Of a stretch of 64,000 nucleotides of DNA, positions 54,718-64,000 are shown in pieces (positions within the stretch are counted from its first letter, which is position 1; the number at the start of each line of letters is the position of its first letter). This DNA comes from an uncultured Tissierellia bacterium. GTDB lineage: Bacteria > Bacillota > Clostridia > Tissierellales > Peptoniphilaceae. The stretch is from positions 1 through 64,000 of the forward strand of contig CAMYAK010000008.1 of NCBI GenBank assembly GCA_947253765.1. The letters run 5' to 3'. Both the position numbers and the translations under genes were made by a program. The notes beneath the pieces were generated by a model that saw only the letters and a list, made by a program, of their open reading frames with translations, searched no databases and was not told the origin of the DNA.

Positions 54718-57024
54718 TTAAGCTTTTGACTTTTCACTCTTTTCTCTTAAGTATTTGTCCATATATTTAGCCGCTTGTCTTCCGGCACCCATGGCCAAGA
54801 TAACGGTTGCTGATCCTGTGACCGCATCACCGCCCGCAAATACTCCTTCAATGTTTGTTTCCATTGTTTCTTCATCAACAATGATGCCGTTCCAACGGTT
54901 TCTCTTAAGATCATCCAAGCCGCTTGTTGCCTGAGGGTTGGCGTTGGTTCCAAGAGCCATTATAACCGTGTCACACGGCAGGACGAATTCTGAGCCCGGT
55001 ATAACTTCAGGCCTTCTCCTGCCTGATGCATCGGGTTCGCCCAGCTGCATTTTGACGCATTTTACTGCTGAAACCCAGCCCTTGTCGTCCCCATATATTT
55101 CAACCGGATTCTGAAGAAGGTTGAATATTACTCCCTCTTCTTTTGCATGTTCTATTTCTTCACGGCGGGCCGGCAATTCCTCATCGCTTCTTCTATATAC
55201 TATTCTTGACTCTCCCCCAAGCCTAAGAGCCGTCCTTGCAGCATCCATTGCAACATTGCCGCCTCCGACAGTGATTACCCTGTCGCCGTGAGTAACATTT
55301 GTATCGTAATCCTTATCAAAAGCATGCATAAGATTGTTACGGGTCAAATATTCATTTGCCGAGTATACTCCATTAAAGTTTTCTCCAGGTATCCCCATAA
55401 ACCTTGGCAGGCCTGCCCCGGATGCAATGAAAACGGCATCGAAGCCCTCATCTTCCATCAAGTGTTTAATTGTAACTGTTCGGCCGACGAAAACGTCAGT
55501 CTCTATCTTAACGCCCAGCTTCTGAACATTTTCAATCTCGAATTCAACAACCTCATCCTTGGGCAGACGGAACTCGGGAATTCCATATTGTAGAACGCCT
55601 CCGGCCATATGGAGAGATTCGAACATTGATACATCGTAGCCAAGTTTTGCAAGGTCTCCTGCACAGGCAAGACCTGCCGGACCGGCTCCAATTATAGCAA
55701 CCTTGCCCTCCTGCTTGACTATTGATTCTGCATCGGGCCTTATTTCCTGTTTTCTTGCCCAGTCGGCAGCAAAGCGCTCAAGCTTACCAATGGCAACCGC
55801 TTCTCCCTTTATTCCTCTTATACACCGGCCCTCACACTGTTCTTCCTGGGGGCATACACGGCCGCATACTGCAGGCAAGCAGGTGGATTGGCTGAGGATA
55901 TCATATGCCATCCTAAAATTGCCCTGCTTTATCTCATGTATAAATCCGGGTATATCAATTGAAACCGGGCAACCCTGTACACATTTCGGCTTTTTACAAT
56001 CTATGCAGCGCGAAGCCTCAAGCATTGCCTCATCCTCGGTGTAACCCAGACAGACTTCATCAAAGTTCTCGGACCTGACAACAGGATCCTGGTTTGAGAT
56101 CGGCACACGCTTCCATACGTTGAATTCCTCTTCTTTTTTTGAATCTATGCACTGACCCCTGTGTAAGTCCTGACCCTCTTTTTCCCTGAGTGCTTTTCTT
56201 CCCTCAGGTGTCCTGTACATTTTAAGGCGGTTCATGGCCTCATCAAATTTTACCTTATGACCGTCAAACTCAGGGCCATCAACACAGGCAAATTTTACTT
56301 CATCTCCGACCGTCAAACGGCAGGCTCCGCACATTCCGGTTCCGTCAACCATTATCGGGTTCATGGAGGCTATGGTCGGAATATTGAGTCCGTCCTTGTC
56401 TGTGAGTTTACAGAGGAATTTCATCATGATCATGGGTCCGATTACTACAACCTGGCCATAGTTTTTTCCCTCTTTTTTAATGAGATCTTCCAAGCATTTG
56501 GTTACCATTCCTGACCTGCCATAAGATCCGTCGTCGGTGGTTACATATACGTTCTCCCCGACTTCCCTCATCTTATCTTCCCAGAAAATCAAGTCTCCGG
56601 TCCTGGCTCCCATAATTACATCAACCCCGACGCCATGCTCATGCATCCACTTTACCTGAGGATAAACAGGGGCAATTCCGAGACCCCCGCCTATGAAACA
56701 GATATGCATTGACCTAAGCTCATCCAAGTCCTTTGACAGAAGCTCCGAGGGTTTGCCCAATGGCCCGACTACATCCGCCAAGAACTCTCCTTCTTTAACC
56801 TCGCCAAGTTTTTTTGTGGACTTGCCTATGGCCTGGACAGCAACAGTGACTGTCTCTTTCTCACGGTCATAATCCGCAATGGTGAGAGGGATCCTCTCCC
56901 CGAACTTGTCAACTCTAACAATCAAAAATTGTCCCGGCTGACAGCTCCTTGCAATCCTTGGTGCTAATATTTCCATAGTATAAATTGCTTCCGACTGCTG
57001 GTCTCTCTTAACTACTCTAAACAT
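54718..57024 (-). CDS. Fused NfnA-NfnB-type oxidoreductase (ferredoxin:NADP reductase plus GltD-like)
   Basis: Protein of 768 aa with two parts. Residues 1-about 280 are a ferredoxin-NADP-reductase-like domain (GERIPLTIADYD FAD site, a [2Fe-2S] motif GMCGACRLTVGD plus a later Cys), as in NfnA/PyrK/SudB. Residues about 310-768 are a glutamate-synthase small-subunit-like domain with [4Fe-4S] motifs (CIDCKKPKCVQGCP, CGRVCPQEEQCEGRC), FAD loop IIGAGPAGLACAG and NADP loop VGGGNVAMDAART. In NfnAB this pair bifurcates electrons among NADPH, NADH and ferredoxin. A plain NADPH-dependent glutamate-synthase or sulfide-dehydrogenase role is the alternative. The start at 57024 follows GGAGGCCGGT. Seventeen bp after msrAB. 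Confidence 0.85.
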   Translation of the reverse strand: MFRVVKRDQQSEAIYTMEILAPRIARSCQPGQFLIVRVDKFGERIPLTIADYDREKETVTVAVQAIGKSTKKLGEVKEGEFLADVVGPLGKPSELLSKDLDELRSMHICFIGGGLGIAPVYPQVKWMHEHGVGVDVIMGARTGDLIFWEDKMREVGENVYVTTDDGSYGRSGMVTKCLEDLIKKEGKNYGQVVVIGPMIMMKFLCKLTDKDGLNIPTIASMNPIMVDGTGMCGACRLTVGDEVKFACVDGPEFDGHKVKFDEAMNRLKMYRTPEGRKALREKEGQDLHRGQCIDSKKEEEFNVWKRVPISNQDPVVRSENFDEVCLGYTEDEAMLEASRCIDCKKPKCVQGCPVSIDIPGFIHEIKQGNFRMAYDILSQSTCLPAVCGRVCPQEEQCEGRCIRGIKGEAVAIGKLERFAADWARKQEIRPDAESIVKQEGKVAIIGAGPAGLACAGDLAKLGYDVSMFESLHMAGGVLQYGIPEFRLPKDEVVEFEIENVQKLGVKIETDVFVGRTVTIKHLMEDEGFDAVFIASGAGLPRFMGIPGENFNGVYSANEYLTRNNLMHAFDKDYDTNVTHGDRVITVGGGNVAMDAARTALRLGGESRIVYRRSDEELPARREEIEHAKEEGVIFNLLQNPVEIYGDDKGWVSAVKCVKMQLGEPDASGRRRPEVIPGSEFVLPCDTVIMALGTNANPQATSGLDDLKRNRWNGIIVDEETMETNIEGVFAGGDAVTGSATVILAMGAGRQAAKYMDKYLREKSEKSKA

Positions 57025-57040
57025 ACCGGCCTCCAAACCC

Positions 57041-58009
57041 TTAAACAAATACCATCCAAGCTCCATAGCCGGCCTCTTCCATGTCATCGTAGGGGATGAA
57101 TTTTAAAGCCGACCCGTCAATACAGTAACGCAAACCGCCCTTTTCCTTTGGGCCATCATCGAATACATGGCCTAAGTGCGAGTCTGCAGCGCTTGATCTT
57201 ACTTCCGTTCTTTCTCTAAAAAGCTTTCTGTCAATTTTATACTTCACGGTTCCATCCTCTATGGTTTTAGAGAATGAGGGCCAACCGCAACCCCCGTCAA
57301 ACTTGTCTCTTGAACTGAAGAGGGGCTGGCCTGAAACTATGTCAACATATATGCCTCTTTGATCAAGTTTATCATATTCGTGACTGAATGGTGGATCAGT
57401 TCCGTCCTCCTGGGTTACAAAATATGCCTCCTGACTCAGGCTCTCCTTGAGCTTCTTCCTGTCCGGCTTTTTATAATTATCATACCTGTCAGATAATGGC
57501 TTGTAGGCTAAGTTCAAATCAATATGACAATATCCTTGCGGATTCTTTTCAAGATAGTCCTGGTGGTCCTCTTCAGCGGGAATCCAGTTTTTCAAGCTTT
57601 CAAACTCTATTTGGACTTTCGCCCCCAACTCAGCCTCTAAAAAATATAAAGAGTTTTTTATCCTATCCAATATCTCCTGATCTTCATCCGGCTCATAATA
57701 TATGCCCGTCCGGTATTGTCTTCCTATATCATTACCCTGCCTATTTATTGATAGAGGGTCTATAATTCTATAATAGTGTTCCAAAAGCTCTTCGATTGAC
57801 AGCCTGTTAATATCGTAAGAAATTTTTACTGTCTCGGCATGGTCCGTATCTTTTAGGAAATGATAGGAGGTTGTCTCGGTTTTACCGTTAGCATAACCCG
57901 CCTCGGTATCTACGACCCCCTTTATTTCTTTAAAATATGCCTGTACTCCCCAAAAGCACCCGCCGGCCAAGTATATTTTTTTAAGCTTGGGATAAGTTTT
58001 AAGCTCCAT
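57041..58009 (-). CDS. msrAB: Fused methionine sulfoxide reductase MsrA-MsrB
   Basis: Protein of 322 aa. Residues 1-about 165 are MsrA with [11 protein letters not shown] (catalytic Cys), GYANG and [11 protein letters not shown]. Residues about 185-322 are MsrB with [29 protein letters not shown] and LRYCIDG (catalytic Cys). The MsrB half lacks the structural zinc CxxC pairs. It repairs both sulfoxide isomers of methionine in the cytosol. No signal peptide. Same strand as the Nfn gene downstream. Confidence 0.94.
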   Translation of the reverse strand: MELKTYPKLKKIYLAGGCFWGVQAYFKEIKGVVDTEAGYANGKTETTSYHFLKDTDHAETVKISYDINRLSIEELLEHYYRIIDPLSINRQGNDIGRQYRTGIYYEPDEDQEILDRIKNSLYFLEAELGAKVQIEFESLKNWIPAEEDHQDYLEKNPQGYCHIDLNLAYKPLSDRYDNYKKPDRKKLKESLSQEAYFVTQEDGTDPPFSHEYDKLDQRGIYVDIVSGQPLFSSRDKFDGGCGWPSFSKTIEDGTVKYKIDRKLFRERTEVRSSAADSHLGHVFDDGPKEKGGLRYCIDGSALKFIPYDDMEEAGYGAWMVFV

Positions 58010-58045
58010 AACTTCACCTTTCTTTCCATGGTTGAATCCAATAAT

Positions 58046-58510
58046 CTAGTATTGGCTGAGTGTCCTCTCAATCCTCCTCTTATCGTCCGCTCTCTTTAGG
58101 CTTTCTCTTTTGTCATATAATTTTTTGCCCTTTGCCAAGGCTATATCAAGCTTTACAAGACCTCCGGATAAATGGACATTAAGAGGAACAACAGTGTAGC
58201 CGTTTTTTTGGACTTCCATTTCCAGCTTCATGATCTCCTTTTTATGGAGTAAAAGTCTTCTCTTTCTTAGGGGGTCAACGTTGAAAATATTGCCCTCCTT
58301 GTATGGGCTTACGTGCATTCCTACAACATATGCCTGGCCGCCCGAAAAATCTATGTAGGCTTCTTTAATTGAGGCCTTGCCCAACCTGACACTTTTTACT
58401 TCTGTCCCTTTAAGTTCAAGGCCGGCCTCAATTTCCTTTTCAATAAAATAATCATGCCTTGCCCTCTTGTTGTTTGCAATTATTTTCTTACCTGTATTTT
58501 CGGCTGCCAC
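58046..58510 (-). CDS. smpB: SsrA-binding protein SmpB
   Basis: Protein of 154 aa. IIANNKRARHDYFIEKE start, GTEVKSVRLGKASIKEAY, and the basic tail GKKLYDKRESLKRADDKRR. It carries tmRNA to stalled ribosomes. The start is GTG at 58510 with AGGTG 8 bases away. It is 6 bp downstream of rnr, the usual secG-rnr-smpB order. No tmRNA gene is seen in the window. Confidence 0.96.
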   Translation of the reverse strand: MAAENTGKKIIANNKRARHDYFIEKEIEAGLELKGTEVKSVRLGKASIKEAYIDFSGGQAYVVGMHVSPYKEGNIFNVDPLRKRRLLLHKKEIMKLEMEVQKNGYTVVPLNVHLSGGLVKLDIALAKGKKLYDKRESLKRADDKRRIERTLSQY

Positions 58511-58516
58511 AGATTT

Positions 58517-60592
58517 TCACCTAGCCTTCCTCTTTTTTCCTGTTTTCTTATTTTTTCTTTTTTTCTTGCGTCTGTCAATCTTATTTGAGGCCTTTACCGG
58601 TCCGCCGGTTTGTGATTTTCTATATTTTAACCTCTTTTTGCCCGCTTGTGAAAAGTCCCTCTTTGATTTTTTACGATTAGGTTTTTTATGTTCTGCCAAT
58701 ATTTTAAAATCAATTTCTCGAGTCTCGGGGTTTGAGGATGTTAACAGAACCCTGACCTTATCTCCGTAATGAAACTTTTTTCTTCTCCTCTCTCCGACTA
58801 CCACAAGCTTTTTCTCATCAAAAGTGTAATAATCATCGGTCATATCCCTGAAATGGGACAGACCCTCTACTGTATTTTCCAGCATTATGAAGATTCCGAA
58901 ATTTGTCAATGATGAGACTATTCCGTCAAATTCATTGCCAATATACTGTTCCATATACTCGGCGCACTTCATGTCTACGACATCTCTCTCAGCCTCTTCC
59001 GCCTTATCCTCACATTCTGAAATATGGCGGCACTGAGTAAAAAGCTGACCCCTGATCTTGTCATCATTGACAGCCTTTCCTGCCAATGCGGCCTTTAAGA
59101 GCCTGTGGGCAATTATATCCGAATACCTTCTAATAGGGGCCGTAAAATGTGAATAGTGGTCGCAAGCCAGGCCGAAGTGGATATCGGGCGAGGGAGAATA
59201 TACAGCTTTTTGCATTGATCTCAAGACCATCATGTTCAGTATTCCCTCTTCCGGGCTTCCCTTAGCCTCGTCCAGAAGCTTTTTTATATCTTTGGGCCCC
59301 GGATCTTCCGGTAATCTCGGATAATTAAGTATGGTCAAGATATCATTGAGCCTGTCTATTGCATCGGGATCAGGATTTCCATGAACCCGGTAGATGTATG
59401 GCAATTTTAAATTGAAAAAGTGCCGGCCCACAACTTCATTGTTGAGGATCATAAATTCTTCAATTATCTTATTTGCAACCCGTCTTTCTTCTCTCTCCAC
59501 CTGTACGGCCTTGCCGTTCTCATCCAGGATAATTGACGATTCCGGCATGTCAAAATCCATAGACCCCCTGTCACGCCTTATCCAGTCCAGGCAGGTATAA
59601 AGATCTCTCATTAAATCAAGCTTTCTTAAGAGTTCCTCGTCATTTGAAAATACCTTGCCGAATTCCAGGTAGTCCGAAACATCATCATATACAAGCCTAT
59701 GGTTTGACCTGATTACAGACGGATAAAATTCATAACCGAGAATATTGCCCTTCTGGTCACAATTTATCCTTGTAGTCATCGCAAGCCTGAGCTCACCCGG
59801 TTTTAAAGAGCAGAGGCCGTTTGACAGCTTTTCCGGCAACATAGGTATTACCCTGTCTAAAAGGTAAACTGAATTTCCCCTCAGGTAGGCCTCTTTATCG
59901 AGCGGCCCGCCTTCCTTAACGTAATGGGAAACATCTGCTATGTGGACATATAGTGAATAAATATCACCTGATTTTTCAATAGATATGGCGTCATCAAAGT
60001 CCTTTGCATCAGCCCCGTCTATTGTTACCGTAAAGAGGTTTGTCAGATCTTTTCTACCTTTCAGCTCCGACTTCTTCGGGCTCTCCGGTAAACTGTCCGC
60101 TTCTTTAATCGCCTCTTCTGAAAATATATGGGGCAGGTCAAAGCTCAGGGCTACGGAGCTTATATCCACCCCCTTGCCTCCCCGGGGTCCTATTACCGTT
60201 ATGACGTGGCCTTCAGGATTTTCTCCGCTTATATGGAACTTGTCAATCTTAACAAGGACCTTATCATTTTCCCCTGCCGACATGGCTGAGCCTTTTGGAA
60301 TATATATGTCTCTAAAATAGCTTTTGAGGTCGGTAATAACCAAGCCGTGGTCTCCCATATCCAGATACCTGCCAACTATATTCTGTTGGTTTCTCTCTAA
60401 TATTTTCACCACTTGACCTTCAAGTTTTTTTCCTTCGTCCTTGTCTGCCTTATGTTTTATTTTTATTTCAACCAGGTCCCCGTGAAGAGCTCCGTTTAAA
60501 TCATCTCCGCTTATAAATACATCTTCATGGTCCGGGTTTTCAGGAATAAAAAATGCAAAGCCCTTCCTATTCCCCTGTAGTTTTCCAATCAT
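58517..60592 (-). CDS. rnr: Ribonuclease R
   Basis: Protein of 691 aa. Cold-shock-like domains at the N-terminus (GNRKGFAFFIPEN, HGDLVEIKI), the RNB catalytic domain with TIDGADAKDFDDAIS (Asp cluster, about residue 200) and RYSDIIAHRLL, an S1 domain (about 560-645) and a very basic Lys-rich tail (about 650-691). It degrades structured RNA 3' to 5' and works with SmpB/tmRNA. It lacks the HTH some RNase R carry in front. GAGGAAA site. Confidence 0.95.
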   Translation of the reverse strand: MIGKLQGNRKGFAFFIPENPDHEDVFISGDDLNGALHGDLVEIKIKHKADKDEGKKLEGQVVKILERNQQNIVGRYLDMGDHGLVITDLKSYFRDIYIPKGSAMSAGENDKVLVKIDKFHISGENPEGHVITVIGPRGGKGVDISSVALSFDLPHIFSEEAIKEADSLPESPKKSELKGRKDLTNLFTVTIDGADAKDFDDAISIEKSGDIYSLYVHIADVSHYVKEGGPLDKEAYLRGNSVYLLDRVIPMLPEKLSNGLCSLKPGELRLAMTTRINCDQKGNILGYEFYPSVIRSNHRLVYDDVSDYLEFGKVFSNDEELLRKLDLMRDLYTCLDWIRRDRGSMDFDMPESSIILDENGKAVQVEREERRVANKIIEEFMILNNEVVGRHFFNLKLPYIYRVHGNPDPDAIDRLNDILTILNYPRLPEDPGPKDIKKLLDEAKGSPEEGILNMMVLRSMQKAVYSPSPDIHFGLACDHYSHFTAPIRRYSDIIAHRLLKAALAGKAVNDDKIRGQLFTQCRHISECEDKAEEAERDVVDMKCAEYMEQYIGNEFDGIVSSLTNFGIFIMLENTVEGLSHFRDMTDDYYTFDEKKLVVVGERRRKKFHYGDKVRVLLTSSNPETREIDFKILAEHKKPNRKKSKRDFSQAGKKRLKYRKSQTGGPVKASNKIDRRKKKRKNKKTGKKRKAR

Positions 60593-60671
60593 ATTTATTT
60601 CCTCATTTTGTGTGTTCTTTATTTATATTTCTCATTTAAATTGATACCCCTGGCCAATATTTTGTTCACAT

Positions 60672-60708
60672 AAAAAAAACAGCAGACTCCCGGTGGAAGC
60701 CGCTGTTT
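60672..60708 (-). terminator. Terminator after secG
   Basis: AAACAGCGG-CTTCC paired with GGGAG-TCTGCTGTTT around ACC, then TTTTTTTT on the minus strand. It separates secG from rnr. Confidence 0.8.
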
Positions 60709-60754
60709 ATAATTCACCAAAGTACCTTAATTGTTCTTTTTTTAAAATTATAAA

Positions 60755-60994
60755 TTATTTGCCTGATACTAAAACCAGTCCGATCAAGCTGACCACAAAA
60801 ACCACAGCACTTATTACGGTAAACTTGTTCAGCATATGGTCCCTATTATGGTAAGCTGATGTACCAAATGCGTTGGCATCCTGTCCGTACATAGAGCCCG
60901 CACCTGTTTTCGGCTCCATTACGAGTGTCGTCCCTATAATGACTATGCTGGAAATAACCAACAGTATTATAAATAAAGTATTCACAATCCTCAC
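60755..60994 (-). CDS. secG: Preprotein translocase subunit SecG
   Basis: Protein of 79 aa with two membrane helices (about 4-26 and 56-77). The loop between them has EPKTGAGSMYGQD, typical of SecG. It supports SecYEG export. It is upstream of rnr and smpB as in other Firmicutes. Confidence 0.92.
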   Translation of the reverse strand: MRIVNTLFIILLVISSIVIIGTTLVMEPKTGAGSMYGQDANAFGTSAYHNRDHMLNKFTVISAVVFVVSLIGLVLVSGK

Positions 60995-61040
60995 CTCTCA
61001 TCAATAACAGTAGTACTAACCATGGAAGTATATCAGATTT

Positions 61041-63386
61041 CTACATTCTTGGCAAATTCCCACATATGAATTTGCTATAAAGCGGTTTTGTCCAAATTCT
61101 CTTATTTTCTTTTATTGCTAAAACTATAATCGCTGATTGAATTAATATATATATAATCATTCTATTAAATCCATTATATGATATGCTTATTCCCCATCTA
61201 AATGAATGAATCCACGGCATATATTTCCACATGTCCGCCTTTAAATATATTCCTGCAAATACCGGCAAAAGTATTAAAAGAGTATAAGCTGCGATTTTTT
61301 TCCAATACGATTTAGATATTTGACAGATAAGTAAAATAAGACTTCCTTGTGAGAAAAGGCTTAAAAAATCTAATAAAGTTAGTCCTGCAAAAACAGTAGC
61401 AATAGAAAGATCTTCTCCATAATTATTAACCTCCGGTAAAGATACAATTGAAGCGTTTACGGGTAAACAATATCCTTTCCACAAAGAACTGAAATAGTAG
61501 GGAATAAATCCAATAATTGTTAAAAACAGACACATAATCATTAGAAAAATAATGCGATAACTAATTACCCTTCTGTGTCCCAAGCTGCTTGTTTTTATTA
61601 ATTCTTCCATTCCATACTTTTGATCCATAGAAAATAAACTTGCAATAGAAATAAAAATAATAATACTTGAACTGATTGATAAGATGGTTTGTAACTTATT
61701 ATTTTTTAAGAAAAATTCTTCAGCTTTTTTATCAACTAAATAAACAGGATTTGCCCCTTTGCCCTCTTCAACACTTTTATTAATCTGGCCTTTAATTTGA
61801 TCATAAGCTTCCTTGCCGGCTAAAATTCTTTCAGTGCTATTTAGTTTTCTATAATAATCAAATTGCGAGAGTTGCCCGCTTTTATATTCTTGTTCAGCTT
61901 CGGCAGCTTCTTTTTCAGCCATTTCAAATATTTTATCCATTTCTTCTATTTTGTTATATGTTGATTTGTTCACAGGTCCTTCTAAAGGTCTTAGGGAACG
62001 AAGATAATACTGCCTCTCATAGCTAAAATAGTCATCAGGTTTTGTATCAATTAAAAAACAAGACAAACATATAAATAAAATTAGATAAATAATAGCCTTA
62101 TTATCTACAAAATACCTTAATCCTTCGTTTGTTAAAAGGCTCTTTCCGCTCATTCTTTGTATAATAGTGCTTGGGTTCTTTTTCTTATATGAAATGATCT
62201 GTCTACTCAACAAGGGTATTTCTACAAAGAATAATAAAGTTGTAGTAATTACAATGAAAATAGTCGATGAAATATCCCGAGCTACAGGAATTCCGAATAT
62301 AGCCAGGTTTTGATATCTTCCAAATATAGACAAGGAGTCTGAAAGCCCGGGCAAACTAAAAAATGCCAGGAAATTCCAAATGTAATTAGGGTCTATTAAT
62401 TTATAGGTAGAAAATGAAATCAATATGAAAAGTAATAGTAATAGGTAAGACCTTGATTTATTTTTTGATAATCCGACTAACACGCCTGCTATACCTGAAA
62501 TAAAAATTGACAATCCGATTTTCCAAATTAGGAAAATTATAAGTAGGTCCTTGATTTTATAGGAACCGGCGGAGTGGTGGAAGCGCTCTATAGATTGAAT
62601 TGACCTTTCCATTGGCCCAAAAGCTTCATGACATACACCATATGATAAGATAACTGCGTAAAAAATAAAAGTTAATATAGCTCCTATTATGCAAATTAAA
62701 ATAGTCTTTGCTTTGATTATTCTTCTGATTCCTTCCCCGGTAGAGCATAGTAGTTCCCCAATTCCTTGTTTTTCTTCCAATTCCATACTTATGGAAATTA
62801 GTGAAAATGCTAACCATAGAAACACGAAGTCAGCTCTTGCAATCTTATCCAAAAACTCAAAGCCTGACCAATCTCCAAACTCTAAATCCAATTTCTGCTT
62901 CTCTACTCTTCTAAACACCTCTATCTGTTTAGCCAAACTCCTTTTTCCATAAGAATCTTGCCTATAAAGAGGGTGTTTAAGTCTCTCTCCAAGCCTGTCT
63001 GCAATTTGTTTGTAATTATCTCGGGATGTCTTAAAAAAGGCGGATTCTTTTAAAAGGTCAAACCAGACCCTATCATAAATTTCGAATAAATTATTTTTCT
63101 CTTTTAACGACTTTCCTATCGTTTGCTGATCCTCTAAAGTCTGATATGTTTTTTCTTTTTTTTCACTAAAAAAATTGTAAAAAAAGTCTGTTTCATATTC
63201 ATCAGTGACTTTTTCTTTATTTGCTTGTCTGATCATGTCCTTTTTTATTAATTGTTCATAACTTGACTGATCATTATGAAAAAGTATAAAACAAATTGAA
63301 ATGAAAAATAAGAATGCGACAATAACTAAATAAAAAGACTTTTGACTTTTAAGCTTATCCCATTCTCCAGCGATAAGCTTAAACAT
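61041..63386 (-). CDS. ABC-2 type permease, internally duplicated
   Basis: Protein of 781 aa. Each half has a first helix, a long extracytoplasmic helical segment, then about five or six helices. A matching cytoplasmic motif occurs in both halves: EEKQGIGELLCSTGEGIRR (about residue 202) and YGMEELIKTSSLGHRR (about 590). It is thus a tandem fusion of two ABC-2 permease halves. The ATPase gene overlaps its start by 8 bp. The start at 63386 follows AGAGGG. AT-richer than the neighbouring genes. Substrate unknown; peptide-antibiotic export or immunity is one possibility. Confidence 0.8.
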   Translation of the reverse strand: MFKLIAGEWDKLKSQKSFYLVIVAFLFFISICFILFHNDQSSYEQLIKKDMIRQANKEKVTDEYETDFFYNFFSEKKEKTYQTLEDQQTIGKSLKEKNNLFEIYDRVWFDLLKESAFFKTSRDNYKQIADRLGERLKHPLYRQDSYGKRSLAKQIEVFRRVEKQKLDLEFGDWSGFEFLDKIARADFVFLWLAFSLISISMELEEKQGIGELLCSTGEGIRRIIKAKTILICIIGAILTFIFYAVILSYGVCHEAFGPMERSIQSIERFHHSAGSYKIKDLLIIFLIWKIGLSIFISGIAGVLVGLSKNKSRSYLLLLLFILISFSTYKLIDPNYIWNFLAFFSLPGLSDSLSIFGRYQNLAIFGIPVARDISSTIFIVITTTLLFFVEIPLLSRQIISYKKKNPSTIIQRMSGKSLLTNEGLRYFVDNKAIIYLILFICLSCFLIDTKPDDYFSYERQYYLRSLRPLEGPVNKSTYNKIEEMDKIFEMAEKEAAEAEQEYKSGQLSQFDYYRKLNSTERILAGKEAYDQIKGQINKSVEEGKGANPVYLVDKKAEEFFLKNNKLQTILSISSSIIIFISIASLFSMDQKYGMEELIKTSSLGHRRVISYRIIFLMIMCLFLTIIGFIPYYFSSLWKGYCLPVNASIVSLPEVNNYGEDLSIATVFAGLTLLDFLSLFSQGSLILLICQISKSYWKKIAAYTLLILLPVFAGIYLKADMWKYMPWIHSFRWGISISYNGFNRMIIYILIQSAIIVLAIKENKRIWTKPLYSKFICGNLPRM

Positions 63387-64000
63387 AGTTATACCCTCTT
63401 CCAAAAATATAAAGGTAAACATCCTCTAAACACGGTTCTACGGATTGAAAAACTATTTCTTTTATTGTGGGTTTTTTTTGAAAATCTCCACAAATTCTCA
63501 CCAATGTCATGCCGTCAGATTGGACCTGCATTCGACTTATTAAAAAATCTTTTTCAACCGAATTAATATATTCTGTTGGAAGCTTGGCTTCGAACGTCTT
63601 ATCTTTGAATTCAGATATTATATCCGAAGCCGTAGCATCCATTATAATTTGTCCTTCTTTTATCATAATTATCTTACCTGCAATATGCTCGATATCACTT
63701 ACGACATGTGTCGAAATAAGAATTATCGGGTCATAATCCAGCTTAGATAGGGTGTTTTTTACAGAAATACGCTGGGCCGGATCAAGTCCTGCTGTCGGTT
63801 CATCTAATAGAATTAAATGAGGGCTTCCAAGGAGAGCCTGGGCAAGCATTAGCCTTCTTTTCATACCACCGCTAAGAGATGATATCCTTTGATGCCTTTT
63901 CTCCCACAGTTGAACAATTTCCAAATTCTTTTTTACTTCATTATTTCCAATTTTTCCTTTTAGCCCTTTCAAATGGGCAAAATAGCTTAAAAACTTCTCT
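63379..64000 (-). CDS. ABC transporter ATP-binding protein, N-terminus beyond window
   Basis: The frame is open to the right edge, so the start and Walker A are missing. The visible 207 residues include EKFLSYFAHLKGLKG, the signature LSGGMKRRLMLAQALL, Walker B LILLDEPTAGLDP and switch ISTHVVSD. A C-terminal domain of about 90 residues follows. It pairs with the permease whose start it overlaps by 8 bp, an exporter-type arrangement. Confidence 0.9.
   Translation of the reverse strand, partial: EKFLSYFAHLKGLKGKIGNNEVKKNLEIVQLWEKRHQRISSLSGGMKRRLMLAQALLGSPHLILLDEPTAGLDPAQRISVKNTLSKLDYDPIILISTHVVSDIEHIAGKIIMIKEGQIIMDATASDIISEFKDKTFEAKLPTEYINSVEKDFLISRMQVQSDGMTLVRICGDFQKKPTIKEIVFQSVEPCLEDVYLYIFGRGYNYV

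Noticed and set aside
57025..58600. tmRNA (ssrA) gene near smpB
   Set aside because: No alanine-tRNA-like ends or ANDxxLAA-type tag frame were seen in the gaps around smpB.

Overview
The window reads as chromosome of a strictly anaerobic, low-to-mid-GC Firmicute. Rnf, a fused Nfn-type transhydrogenase, rubrerythrin and rubredoxin, FchA plus FolD, a class B sortase, an L27 with the Prp-cleavable N-terminus and strong AGGAGG ribosome binding sites all fit Clostridia/Tissierellia. A Peptoniphilaceae-like organism is my best guess, but no rRNA is present to fix the taxon. Nearly everything lies on the minus strand. Only xth, a C69 dipeptidase, rubredoxin and a UvrD-type helicase are on plus, so minus is probably the leading strand here. 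I see no IS element, integrase, prophage structural gene or CRISPR array.

Layout by position. 1-2692: N-terminal 897 codons of a large secreted surface protein that runs off the left edge, with a WalR-like box upstream. 2.9-6.3 kb: one-carbon/folate genes (stand-alone GcvT-like protein, FchA, FolD) and rubrerythrin. 6.5-7.4 kb: exonuclease III. 7.4-13.9 kb: a compact operon aroB-aroC-aroEK-aroA-aroF-aroD encoding all seven steps from PEP plus erythrose-4-phosphate to chorismate. 13.9-18.6 kb: heterodimeric ABC exporter and a glycolipid-type glycosyltransferase. 18.7-23.4 kb: dipeptidase, rubredoxin, MalQ, a CofE-like ligase, tRNA-Ala. 23.4-27.4 kb: IMP dehydrogenase, Obg, L27-Prp-L21. 27.4-34.0 kb: elongasome genes (PBP2, MreD, MreC, MreB) and RadC. 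34.0-40.1 kb: a Gx-transporter/NusG-II pair (EetB/EetA-like) directly downstream of rnfCDGEAB. 40.2-44.5 kb: two tRNA-Leu genes, lytic transglycosylase, CoaE, DNA polymerase I. 44.6-49.2 kb: helicase, metallophosphoesterase, pseudouridine synthase, a degenerate response regulator, a sigma-4-like HTH protein. 49.4-54.6 kb: groESL under CIRCE, class B sortase, an FHA protein and a TadZ-like protein. 54.7-61 kb: fused NfnAB, MsrAB, SmpB, RNase R, SecG. 61-64 kb: an AT-rich ABC-2 transporter, cut by the right edge.

How the genes work together. Rnf (ferredoxin/NAD, ion-pumping) and the Nfn-type enzyme (NADH, ferredoxin and NADPH) form the redox core of a fermenting anaerobe. The aro operon supplies chorismate. 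The mre/PBP2 block, lytic transglycosylase, sortase and surface protein build and decorate the envelope. The less ordinary candidates are the Rnf/EetAB-like neighbourhood, the TadZ-FHA-sortase cluster without any pilus genes, an IMP dehydrogenase of Tritrichomonas type, an EPSP synthase with Ala at the glyphosate-determining position, and an internally duplicated ABC-2 permease. Family assignments come from reading motifs and from memory of families; no search was run.
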